From assembly GCF_001949125.1 (NCBI RefSeq), contig NZ_MSTI01000152.1:1-55828 (forward strand): a stretch of DNA of 55,828 bases, in the 5' to 3' direction. Every line of letters starts with the position of its first letter. Position 1 is the stretch's first letter. Below are positions 8,396 to 15,357 of the stretch, in pieces. Below the pieces are notes generated by a model, which was not told where the DNA came from, made no database searches, and was given only the letters and a program-made list of their open reading frames with translations. Made by a program: the position numbers and the translations under genes. This stretch comes from Deinococcus marmoris. GTDB lineage: Bacteria > Deinococcota > Deinococci > Deinococcales > Deinococcaceae.

Positions 8396-9169
8396 TCAGG
8401 GCAGCCCGGCGAAGGAGCGCACTTCCACGCCCGCATTCTCCAGCGCCTCACGCACGGCCAGGGCGATCTGCACGGCGTTGGGGTTGTCGCCGTGAATGCA
8501 CAGCGAATCCACTTCAAACTCAAAGAATCCCCCGTCTATCGCCTCAATTCGCCCCTGCGTCGCCATCATCACGGCGCGGCGGGCGGCCTCGGCGGGGTCA
8601 TGAATGCTGGAACCGGGCATGGAACGCGGGGCCAGCCGTCCATCCTGCAAATAGGCGCGTTCGGGAAAGGTTTCCAGCACCACCGGAACACCCAGGTTAC
8701 GGGCTTCTGTTTCCAGCAGGGTGGCGGGCAGGACCATCAGTGGCAGGGCCGGGTCAAAATCACGGGTGGCCTGGGCAATCGCCGCCGCCGTGGGCGCGTG
8801 TGTCCAGGCGCGGGTAGAGAGTGCGCCGTGGGCCTTGACGTGTTGCAAGGGAACCCCAGCAGCCCTGGCCATCCCCGCCAGCGCCGAGATCTGATACAGC
8901 GTGTCGGCATAGACCTGATCGGGGGCAGCCTCCATGATGCGTCGCCCGAAACCTGGAAGGTCTGGATAGCTGGGATGTGCGCCAATGCCCAGGCTATGCC
9001 TTCTGGCCAGTGCCACTGTTCCCTGCATGGTCAGCGGATCGCCCGCGTGGAAGCCACAGGCGATATTCACGCTGCTCAGCAGGGGAAACAGATTCGCGTC
9101 GTCGCCCAGCGTCCACGCTCCGTAGGACTCGCCCGCGTCGGCGTTGAGGTCAATGGATGTGCGCGTCAT
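8396..9169 (-). CDS. pxpA: 5-oxoprolinase subunit A (LamB/YcsF family)
   Basis: This 257-residue protein is a standard-length PxpA. The start ISLNAD-like region reads TSIDLNADAGESYGAW, followed by SSVNIACGFHAGDPLTM and later GAHPSYPDLPGFGRR and HVKAHGALS, all hallmark motifs of the LamB/YcsF TIM-barrel-like family. It acts in the cytoplasm with PxpB and PxpC to hydrolyse 5-oxoproline with ATP. It is the first gene of a four-gene operon (pxpA, pxpBC, SDR, flavoprotein). A leaderless promoter lies immediately upstream. 5-Oxoproline is a damage product of glutamine, so the enzyme can serve both scavenging and metabolite repair. Confidence 0.93.
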   Translation of the reverse strand: MTRTSIDLNADAGESYGAWTLGDDANLFPLLSSVNIACGFHAGDPLTMQGTVALARRHSLGIGAHPSYPDLPGFGRRIMEAAPDQVYADTLYQISALAGMARAAGVPLQHVKAHGALSTRAWTHAPTAAAIAQATRDFDPALPLMVLPATLLETEARNLGVPVVLETFPERAYLQDGRLAPRSMPGSSIHDPAEAARRAVMMATQGRIEAIDGGFFEFEVDSLCIHGDNPNAVQIALAVREALENAGVEVRSFAGLP

Positions 9170-9175
9170 GCGGTC

Positions 9176-9181
9176 AGGCTA
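9176..9181 (-). promoter_or_regulatory. Leaderless -10 element (TAGCCT) of the pxp operon
   Basis: On the minus strand TAGCCT is separated by six bases (GACCGC) from the ATG at 9169, the TANNNT-to-start spacing of leaderless Deinococcus genes. There is no Shine-Dalgarno sequence. Confidence 0.5.
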
Positions 9182-9207
9182 GCGGAAAAGAACAGCAGGT
9201 GGCGCGT

Positions 9208-10404
9208 TTATGCCAGTTCCTTGACCCGTACCTTCTCCAGAGCCGCCAGCACGTCCTGCACCAGATCGTCCGGGTCTTCAATGCCCACGCTCATGCGGAC
9301 CAGACCTGGCGTAACGCCCTGGCGCAGCAGGGTTTCCTCGCCCAGCAGGGCATGGGTGGTGCTGGCGGGGTGGCAGGTCAGGCTCTCCACGTCGCCCAGG
9401 CTAACGGCCTGCGTGAACAGTTTCAGGCTATTCAGGAAGGTCATGGCCGCCCCCATATCGCCCAGATCAATGCTGACCAGTCCGCCGAAAGCACGCATCT
9501 GCCGCGCGGCAATCTCGTGGCCGGGATGGTCTTTGAGACCGGGGTAATACAGGGCCTTGATTGCCGGGTGGCCCTGCAAGGCGTCTGCCAGTGCCGCAGC
9601 CCCGGCGCAGTGGGCCTCCATCCGCAGGGGCAGCGTTTTCATGCCGCGCAGGAACAGGTAGCCCTCGAATGGCCCCAGCGACGCGCCGATGTGCCGCAGT
9701 CCGACGCCGCGCAACTCGGCCAGCACGTCCGCAGGTCCGGCCACCACACCGCCGATGGCGTCGCCATGCCCGCCCAGGTATTTGGTGGCACTGTGCATCA
9801 CCAGATCAAAACCGTGTTCGATGGGCCGCGTCAGGTACGGCGTGCTGAAGGTGCTGTCGGCCACCGTCAGCGCCCCCACGGTTTTCGCAGCCCGTGCCAC
9901 CCGCGCCAGATCAAGGATGCCCAGACGCGGATTGGTGGGCGTTTCCAGCCAGACCATCCGGGTCTTCGGGGTTAATTTGCTTTCCAGATCGGCCTCGTCG
10001 TGCGCCTCGTGGACGGTCACGCCGAATTTGCCCGCAACTTCCAGCAGGAAGCCTTCCGTACCGCCGTAAAGGGGAGCCAGAAAAACAACCTCATCGCCTG
10101 GCCCCAGCAGCGTCATGGCAATGGCCGACACTGCGCCCATGCCGCTGGCGAAGGCCACGGCGTCCTGCGCGCCCTCCAGATCGGCCAGTTTTTCCTCAAA
10201 GGCGCGGACGGTGGGATTGGTCACGCGCGAGTAGAAATAGCCGCTTTCCTCGCCCGCAAACAGGCGCTGACCGCGCTCGGCGCTGCCATAGGCGAAGGTG
10301 CTGGTGGCGTAGATCGGCGTGGCGTGCGCGCCCGTGGCCGGGTCGATGCCCTGCCCCGCGTGGACGGCGCGCGTGCGAAAGCCGCGTGAATCTGAGTTGG
10401 ACAT
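9208..10404 (-). CDS. Trans-sulfuration family PLP enzyme (cystathionine gamma-synthase/lyase or methionine gamma-lyase type)
   Basis: This is a Cys/Met metabolism PLP enzyme of 398 residues. Family motifs include YSRVTNPTVRAFEEKLADLEG, SGMGAVSAIAMTLLGPGDEV, WLETPTNP and the PLP lysine in SATKYLGGHGD (Lys208 from this start). The C terminus has the expected LVRMSVGIEDPDDLVQDV. The start at 10404 is preferred because TACAGT lies exactly six bases upstream; an in-frame ATG at 10422 would add six residues. The sequence does not separate O-acetylhomoserine sulfhydrylase, cystathionine gamma-lyase and methionine gamma-lyase. It is monocistronic, with the pxp operon 38 bp downstream on the same strand. 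Cytoplasmic sulfur amino acid metabolism is certain in outline. Confidence 0.88.
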   Translation of the reverse strand: MSNSDSRGFRTRAVHAGQGIDPATGAHATPIYATSTFAYGSAERGQRLFAGEESGYFYSRVTNPTVRAFEEKLADLEGAQDAVAFASGMGAVSAIAMTLLGPGDEVVFLAPLYGGTEGFLLEVAGKFGVTVHEAHDEADLESKLTPKTRMVWLETPTNPRLGILDLARVARAAKTVGALTVADSTFSTPYLTRPIEHGFDLVMHSATKYLGGHGDAIGGVVAGPADVLAELRGVGLRHIGASLGPFEGYLFLRGMKTLPLRMEAHCAGAAALADALQGHPAIKALYYPGLKDHPGHEIAARQMRAFGGLVSIDLGDMGAAMTFLNSLKLFTQAVSLGDVESLTCHPASTTHALLGEETLLRQGVTPGLVRMSVGIEDPDDLVQDVLAALEKVRVKELA

Positions 10405-10410
10405 ACGATT

Positions 10411-10416
10411 ACTGTA
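10411..10416 (-). promoter_or_regulatory. Leaderless -10 (TACAGT) of the trans-sulfuration gene
   Basis: TACAGT on the minus strand is six bases before the ATG at 10404 and decides between two in-frame starts. Upstream, CTAACG (10428-10433) and CGTTAG (10440-10445) form an inverted repeat with a 6-bp gap, which could be an operator. Confidence 0.45.
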
Positions 10417-10497
10417 CGCCATGCTGCCTAACGGGCGTTCGTTAGGGGTGGACGGGGAGAGGGCTGTTGCTCAGTGTTTGGGGTGGCTGCCACGGTT

Positions 10498-10625
10498 AAA
10501 CCCCTCCGCCCCTCCGGGGCACCTCCCCTTAGAAGGGAGGCAGGAGTTTTTCCGCCTGGCACGGCCTTCTGCGCTCCTAGGCTCCCTTTTGAGGGGAGCT
10601 GGCTGCGAAGCAGACTGAGGGGTTT
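10498..10625. repeat. Structured GC-rich intergenic repeat with AAACCCCTC/GAGGGGTTT ends
   Basis: The ends AAACCCCTC (10498-10506) and GAGGGGTTT (10617-10625) are perfect inverted repeats. Inside are GCCCCTCCGGGGC and a CCTCCCCTT/AAGGGAGG hairpin. It fills most of the spacer between two divergent genes and looks like a small non-coding repeat unrelated to the TA-ended elements further on. Confidence 0.55.
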
Positions 10626-10637
10626 CTTTTAGCCCGC

Positions 10638-10643
10638 TAAGCT
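10638..10643 (+). promoter_or_regulatory. Leaderless -10 (TAAGCT) of the PucR gene
   Basis: TAAGCT is followed by seven bases and then the ATG at 10651, with no Shine-Dalgarno sequence. Confidence 0.5.
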
Positions 10644-10650
10644 ATGCCCC

Positions 10651-11349
10651 ATGCTGCCCACCCTGGCCGAGTTGCTGACCCTCCCGGCTTTCGCGGGCGC
10701 GGAGGTCAGGAGTGGTCACGCCCGACTGGGGCAACCGATCACCTGGGTTCATGTCTCCGAGATCAGTGATGCGGCCCGTTTTCTCAGCGGCGGGGAACTG
10801 CTGCTCAGCACGGGGACGCCGCTGATCGGGGAGGATGCGGGGGCTTATGTCCGCTCGCTGGCCGTTGGCGGGGCACACGGGCTGGCATTGGAGCTGGTGC
10901 GCGAGGTGCGTGAACTCCCACTGGCAGCGCTGGACGCGGCCCAGCAGTCCAACTTCCCGCTCCTCGTCTTCCGGCAGGAGGTGAACTTCGCCGAGCTGAC
11001 GCGCGCAGCCCACGCCCGGATTCTCAGGCCGCCCGCCGCCGCTTCCCCGCCCTCGCTGGCCCCACTGACCGACGCCCTGAACGAGACGGGCCGCGCTGCC
11101 GACTTCGTGGCCTCGCATCTGGGCGCGGTGCTGGCGCTGCCGCCGCGCCCGCGCCTGACCCTGCTGGATACACTGAGCGCGCTGCTGGCGTGCAATTTCA
11201 ACGTGGCCGAATCCGCCCGCACTCTGGGCGTGCGCCGTCAGACGGTGTATTACCGCCTGGAACAGTTGCGGGCCATGCTGGGTGATCTGGACGATCCCCA
11301 GCGGCAACTGGGGCTGCTGCTGGCGCTGGAGCTATCCAGAGGTTCCTGA
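10651..11349 (+). CDS. Short PucR family transcriptional regulator
   Basis: This 232-residue protein has the PucR N-terminal sensing domain (about 1-130: PTLAELLTLPAF, WVHVSEISDAARFLSGGELLLSTG, FPLLVF) joined directly to the PucR C-terminal helix-turn-helix (about 165-225: LLDTLSALLACNFNVAESAR, RRQTVYYRLEQLRAML). The usual central GGDEF-like segment is missing; full-length relatives are roughly 400-550 residues. The protein is complete, so this looks like a natural compact form. PucR proteins regulate purine or amino-acid catabolism. The nearest target is the aminotransferase/MSDH pair downstream, and the purine genes lie 4 kb away. Confidence 0.88.
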   Translation: MLPTLAELLTLPAFAGAEVRSGHARLGQPITWVHVSEISDAARFLSGGELLLSTGTPLIGEDAGAYVRSLAVGGAHGLALELVREVRELPLAALDAAQQSNFPLLVFRQEVNFAELTRAAHARILRPPAAASPPSLAPLTDALNETGRAADFVASHLGAVLALPPRPRLTLLDTLSALLACNFNVAESARTLGVRRQTVYYRLEQLRAMLGDLDDPQRQLGLLLALELSRGS

Positions 11350-11451
11350 GAACGCCGTTTTTTGGACACCCTGTCTCTTGAGTCCGGCGCGGTGAAAGGA
11401 GGACAATAGCCCCAGCATCCCGCTCCACAACTCTTGCCCGGAGGTTCGTCC

Positions 11452-12825
11452 ATGACCAGCACCGAAGAGCGCCCATCCGTACCTGAACCCGTCGCCTCTG
11501 CCCATGACATAGCGCAGCAAAACCGCAACTACACCATGTTCTCGTGGTCCGTGCAGGGCGGGCCGCTGCCGCCCGTGATGACCGGGGGCAAGGGCAGTCA
11601 CTTCTACGACGGCGACGGCCAGTCCTGGCTCGATTTTTCCAGCCAGTTGATCAACCTGAACATCGGCCACCAGCACCCGCGCATGCTGGAGGCTATCAAG
11701 AAACAGGTGGATACCATGTGCTTCGCCGGGCCATCCTTTGCCACCGAGCCGCGCGGCAAGCTGGGGCAGAAGCTGGCCGAGGTCACCGGGCTGGCCAAGA
11801 CCTTCTTTACCCTGGGCGGCAGCGAGGCCAACGAGAACGCCATCAAGATCGCCCGGCTGGTCACGGGCCGCGACAAGATCATCACCCGTTACCGCAGTTA
11901 CCACGGCGCGACGATGGGCAGCATGACCGCTTCCGGTGATCCGCGCCGCTGGCCGGTGGAGCCGGGAGTGCCGGGCGTGGTGCGCGCCTTTGACCCGTAC
12001 TGCTACCGCTGCCCTTTTGGCAAGACGCCGGATTCGTGTGGCCGCGAATGCGTGTCGCACATTGACGAGATCATTCAGATGGAGGGGCCGGACAGCATCG
12101 CCGCGATTCTGGTCGAGGGCATCACGGGCAGCAACGGCCTGCTGGTGCCGCCCGACGACTACTACCTCAAACTCCGCGCGCTGTGCGACAAGTACGGCAT
12201 CCTACTGATCACCGATGAAGTAATGAGCGGCTTCGGGCGCACCGGCAAATGGCTGGCAACGCAGCACTACGGCATCAAGCCCGACATCGTGACCTGTGCC
12301 AAGGGCCTGACGAGCGGATACATGCCGCTGGGCGCGTGCATCGTCAGCCAGCCCATCGCCGATTACTTCGACACGCACATGCTGTGGGGCGGCCTGACCT
12401 ACAGCGGCCACCCGGTCTGCTGCGCCGCCGCCGTGGAGAATCTGGCGATCTACGAGGACGAGGGGCTGTTCGAGAACGCGCTGGAGTTGGGCGCATACCT
12501 GGGGCAAAGGCTGGAGGCCATGAAAGCCAGATACGCCTGCGTGGGCGACGTGCGCTACAAGGGCCTGTTTTCCGTGCTGGAGCTGGTCAAGGACAAGGCG
12601 ACGAAGGAACCGCTGGCCCCGTTCGGCGGCACCTCACCGGAAATGGGCCAACTGGCCGCGCACCTGCGCAGTAAGCACGTCTATGCCTACAGCCGCTTCA
12701 ACTTCCTGTGGGTCTGCCCGCCGCTGGTGGTCACGAAAGAGGAACTGGACGCTGGCCTGGATGTGTATGAGGAGGCGCTGGCGCTGGTGGATGCGACGCT
12801 GGCTGGGGCTGTAGCGGCGGATTAA
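11452..12825 (+). CDS. Class III PLP aminotransferase (probably beta-alanine/omega-amino acid:pyruvate type)
   Basis: This 457-residue class III (ornithine/omega) aminotransferase has FTLGGSEANENAIKIAR, the YHGATMGSM segment, LITDEVMSGFGRTGKW and the PLP lysine Lys284 in CAKGLTSGYMPLG. The ATG at 11452 follows a GGAGG sequence; an upstream in-frame ATG at 11434 precedes that site and is rejected. A cysteine cluster (about residues 183-203: YCYRCPFGKTPDSCGREC) is noteworthy and recalls taurine-pyruvate aminotransferase-like proteins. Because methylmalonate/malonate-semialdehyde dehydrogenase follows, the likely reaction is beta-alanine or a related omega-amino acid to its semialdehyde. The substrate is inferred from context. 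Confidence 0.87.
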   Translation: MTSTEERPSVPEPVASAHDIAQQNRNYTMFSWSVQGGPLPPVMTGGKGSHFYDGDGQSWLDFSSQLINLNIGHQHPRMLEAIKKQVDTMCFAGPSFATEPRGKLGQKLAEVTGLAKTFFTLGGSEANENAIKIARLVTGRDKIITRYRSYHGATMGSMTASGDPRRWPVEPGVPGVVRAFDPYCYRCPFGKTPDSCGRECVSHIDEIIQMEGPDSIAAILVEGITGSNGLLVPPDDYYLKLRALCDKYGILLITDEVMSGFGRTGKWLATQHYGIKPDIVTCAKGLTSGYMPLGACIVSQPIADYFDTHMLWGGLTYSGHPVCCAAAVENLAIYEDEGLFENALELGAYLGQRLEAMKARYACVGDVRYKGLFSVLELVKDKATKEPLAPFGGTSPEMGQLAAHLRSKHVYAYSRFNFLWVCPPLVVTKEELDAGLDVYEEALALVDATLAGAVAAD

Positions 12826-12869
12826 ATAAGTTCGCTCCGCTCACCACCCCCCAGCCGCTACGCGGCGGC

Positions 12870-12935
12870 CCCCCATAAAGAGGGGCTAGAAAAGAAAAAG
12901 ACTCCCGATCTTTGCTCCCTCCCTCTTTATGGGGG
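12870..12935. repeat. Intergenic inverted repeat, possible attenuator or terminator
   Basis: CCCCCATAAAGAGGG (12870-12884) is perfectly complementary to 12921-12935, giving a 15-bp stem with a 36-base loop between the aminotransferase and MSDH genes. The right arm continues to 12951 as a GGGAGGGTTGGGGAGGGGG tract that recurs at 21522-21559. There is no T-run, so termination is uncertain. Confidence 0.6.
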
Positions 12936-13002
12936 AGGGTTGGGGAGGGGGTCAATCGCAGACGCCCGCTCAGCGTTGCCTGAATGACACGGAGGTACAT
13001 CC

Positions 13003-14511
13003 ATGACCGCCACCACCGAAAAAACCACCACCCTTACCCACTGGATCAACAACGCTCCCGCCGAGGGCAAATCGGGCCGCACTTCCCCCGTTTACAACCC
13101 GGCCACTGGGCAGGTGCAGGCGCAGCTTCCCCTTGCCAGCGCTGCCGAGATTGATGCCGTGGTGCAAATTGCCACCGCCGCCGCCCTCAAGTGGCGCACC
13201 AGTTCCCTCAGCGTGCGCTCCAGCGTGATGTTCAAGTTCCGCGAGCTGCTCTCGGCGCGGCGGGATGACCTCGCCCGCATCATCACCCGCGAACACGGCA
13301 AGGTACACAGTGACGCGTTGGGCGAGATTGCGCGCGGCCTGGAGAACGTGGAGTACGCCTGTGGCATTCCCACCCTGCTGCGCGGCGGCTATTCCGAACA
13401 GGTCAGCACTGGCGTGGACGTGTACAGCATTCAGCAGCCGCTGGGCGTGGTGGCGGGCATCACGCCGTTCAACTTTCCGGCGATGGTGCCGCTGTGGATG
13501 CTGGGGAACGCGCTGGCGTGCGGCAATGCCTTTATCCTCAAGCCCAGCGAGAAAGACCCCTCCAGCGCCAACTTCATGGCGGAACTGCTGAAGGAGGCCG
13601 GACTGCCCGACGGCGTGCTGAGCGTCGTCCACGGTGATAAAGAGGCGGTGGACGCCATTCTGGAACACCCCGGCATCGCCGCCGTGAGCTTCGTGGGCAG
13701 CACCCCGATTGCCAGATACATTTACGAGAAGGGAACCGCCGCTGGCAAACGCGTGCAGGCGCTGGGAGGCGCGAAAAACCACATGCTGGTGCTGCCCGAT
13801 GCCGATATCGGCATGGCTGCCGACGCCGCCGTGTCTGCCGCTTACGGCTCGGCGGGCGAGCGCTGCATGGCGATCAGCGTGGTGGTGGCGGTGGGCGACT
13901 CGGGCGACAAACTGATCAGCGCCATTCAGGAGCGCATCCCCGCCCTCAAGATCGGCCCCGGCGACGTGGCGGGCAACGAGATGGGGCCACTGATCACCCG
14001 CGAACACCGGGACCGGGTGGCCGGATACATCGGCTCCGCGCAGGAGCAGGGCGCAAAAGTCGTGGTGGACGGGCGCGAGACCAAGTTTGACAACGACGGC
14101 TTCTTCCTGGGTGTATCACTGCTGGACGATGTGAAACCCGGCATGGCCGCCTATGACGATGAAATCTTTGGTCCCGTGCTGTGTGTGGTTCGCGCCGACA
14201 CCTACGCCGAAGGCTTAAAGCTCATCAACGACAACGAATACGGCAACGGCACCGCCATTTTCACCCGCGACGGCGGAGCGGCCCGTCAATTCCAGTTTGA
14301 TGTCGAAGTGGGCATGGTGGGCGTGAATGTTCCCGTGCCTGTCCCCGTCGCGTATTACAGCTTCGGCGGCTGGAAGGCCAGTCTGTTCGGTGACACGCAC
14401 ATGTACGGCCCGGAAGGCATCAAATTCTTCACCCGCAGCAAGGTGATTACCTCCCGCTGGCCCGATCCGGCAGGCAGCAAGGTGGATTTAGGGTTCCCGC
14501 AGACCCGCTAG
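13003..14511 (+). CDS. mmsA: CoA-acylating methylmalonate-semialdehyde dehydrogenase
   Basis: This 502-residue aldehyde dehydrogenase converts methylmalonate or malonate semialdehyde with NAD and CoA to propionyl- or acetyl-CoA. Family marks are GITPFNFPAMVPLWMLG, the FVGSTPIARYIY segment, ALGGAKNHMLVLPDAD and catalytic Cys288 in GSAGERCMAIS, all specific to the MmsA/IolA group. The length is normal. A CGGAGG sequence precedes the ATG. It follows the aminotransferase and completes a route from an omega-amino acid (beta-alanine, or valine-derived intermediates) to acyl-CoA. Its TAG stop is the first three bases of the structured element that follows. Confidence 0.93.
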   Translation: MTATTEKTTTLTHWINNAPAEGKSGRTSPVYNPATGQVQAQLPLASAAEIDAVVQIATAAALKWRTSSLSVRSSVMFKFRELLSARRDDLARIITREHGKVHSDALGEIARGLENVEYACGIPTLLRGGYSEQVSTGVDVYSIQQPLGVVAGITPFNFPAMVPLWMLGNALACGNAFILKPSEKDPSSANFMAELLKEAGLPDGVLSVVHGDKEAVDAILEHPGIAAVSFVGSTPIARYIYEKGTAAGKRVQALGGAKNHMLVLPDADIGMAADAAVSAAYGSAGERCMAISVVVAVGDSGDKLISAIQERIPALKIGPGDVAGNEMGPLITREHRDRVAGYIGSAQEQGAKVVVDGRETKFDNDGFFLGVSLLDDVKPGMAAYDDEIFGPVLCVVRADTYAEGLKLINDNEYGNGTAIFTRDGGAARQFQFDVEVGMVGVNVPVPVPVAYYSFGGWKASLFGDTHMYGPEGIKFFTRSKVITSRWPDPAGSKVDLGFPQTR

Positions 14512-14654
14512 AGCAGTTCTCCGAATTACGTCGCCGGAATGAGGGACTTCCGGCGACTCCATTCTCCGTCCTGCTCAGTAAAAGTCACTCGCTCTCTGCG
14601 AGCTGTGCCAGTCCGATCGGTCATAAAAATGATCTTTTTATGACAACTGCTCTA
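14509..14654. mobile_element. Small structured interspersed element A (TAGAGCAGTT ends)
   Basis: This is a 146-bp element with perfect 10-bp inverted ends, TAGAGCAGTT (14509-14518) and AACTGCTCTA (14645-14654). It contains two perfect 10-bp stems: 14530-14539 with 14548-14557, and 14620-14629 with 14635-14644. A central core contains GCTCTCTGCGAG, and a degenerate internal copy of the end lies near 14558-14580. It has no coding capacity. Both flanking genes converge on it and each ends in a TAG provided by the element's end. The architecture matches elements B, C and D in this window, with B and D on the opposite strand. Confidence 0.75.
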
Positions 14655-15275
14655 ACCCCCGCTATTTCTCGCCAGCAGCCGCGCTTCTACCAACGCCGAC
14701 AGCGCCCGCACCGGGGCCTGTGAATCGGTGGCGAAGTAGCGCGGGCTGGGGTGTGGACAATTCACGGTAGGCAGGGGGCGGGGCAGTTCGGGCCACACGA
14801 ACTTCCAGCCGCCCTGCGCCTTGCCGCCCACCAGGACCACCACCCGGAGCGCGGGCAGCAGCGTCAGCAGTTCCAGCGTGGCGGGTGTGGCGGCCCGGAC
14901 CTGCGACGCCGTGGGGGTGACCACGCCCCCCGCGCTGAGTTGCCACGGCAGGATGTTCCAGACCAGACAGCGCCGCCGCCCGATTCCGGCCAGTTTCAGC
15001 AGGCAGCTCAGGTTCTCGGCGGTGCGGTCAGGGTTGTCCAGTGAGGCGAAACCAGTCTGGGCGACTTTCGGCCCCGGTGATTCCAGCAACAGCAGGATTT
15101 CAGTATGGATGCCGCCGCTCTCGGGGTCAAAATTAGGCAGGTCCAGCCGCCCACCCAGCGCCTTGCTTTCCCTGAGCCGTGCCGCAAAAGCCGTCAGGGG
15201 CGCAATGTGGGGTTCTTGCAGTCGGGCGTGGCGGGCGGCGAGAACGCTCGGATCGGCCAGGGATTGCGTCTGCAC
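14652..15275 (-). CDS. Uracil-DNA glycosylase superfamily protein
   Basis: This 207-residue protein has the uracil-DNA glycosylase fold markers. A first motif ILLLLESPGP stands in the position of the family GE(A/S)PG loop, RRCLVWNILPW follows, VVVLVGGKAQ is strand 3, and HPSPRYF carries the conserved His of motif 2. Such enzymes excise uracil or damaged bases from DNA; whether this one is active is not shown. The start is a GTG at 15275 with a TAGACT box six bases upstream, indicating a leaderless transcript. Its TAG stop is supplied by the end of element A. Additional UDG-like paralogues are known in Deinococcus. Confidence 0.75.
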   Translation of the reverse strand: MQTQSLADPSVLAARHARLQEPHIAPLTAFAARLRESKALGGRLDLPNFDPESGGIHTEILLLLESPGPKVAQTGFASLDNPDRTAENLSCLLKLAGIGRRRCLVWNILPWQLSAGGVVTPTASQVRAATPATLELLTLLPALRVVVLVGGKAQGGWKFVWPELPRPLPTVNCPHPSPRYFATDSQAPVRALSALVEARLLARNSGG

Positions 15276-15281
15276 TAGCTA

Positions 15282-15287
15282 AGTCTA
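15282..15287 (-). promoter_or_regulatory. Leaderless -10 (TAGACT) of the UDG-like gene
   Basis: TAGACT on the minus strand is six bases before the GTG start at 15275. This supports the GTG as the real start. Confidence 0.5.
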
Positions 15288-15357
15288 GCTTTGGCGCGGT
15301 GCATCGGCACTCCGCATCCCTTCAGCCTGAGCTAAGAGATGTGGAGGCGCGGTCTGT

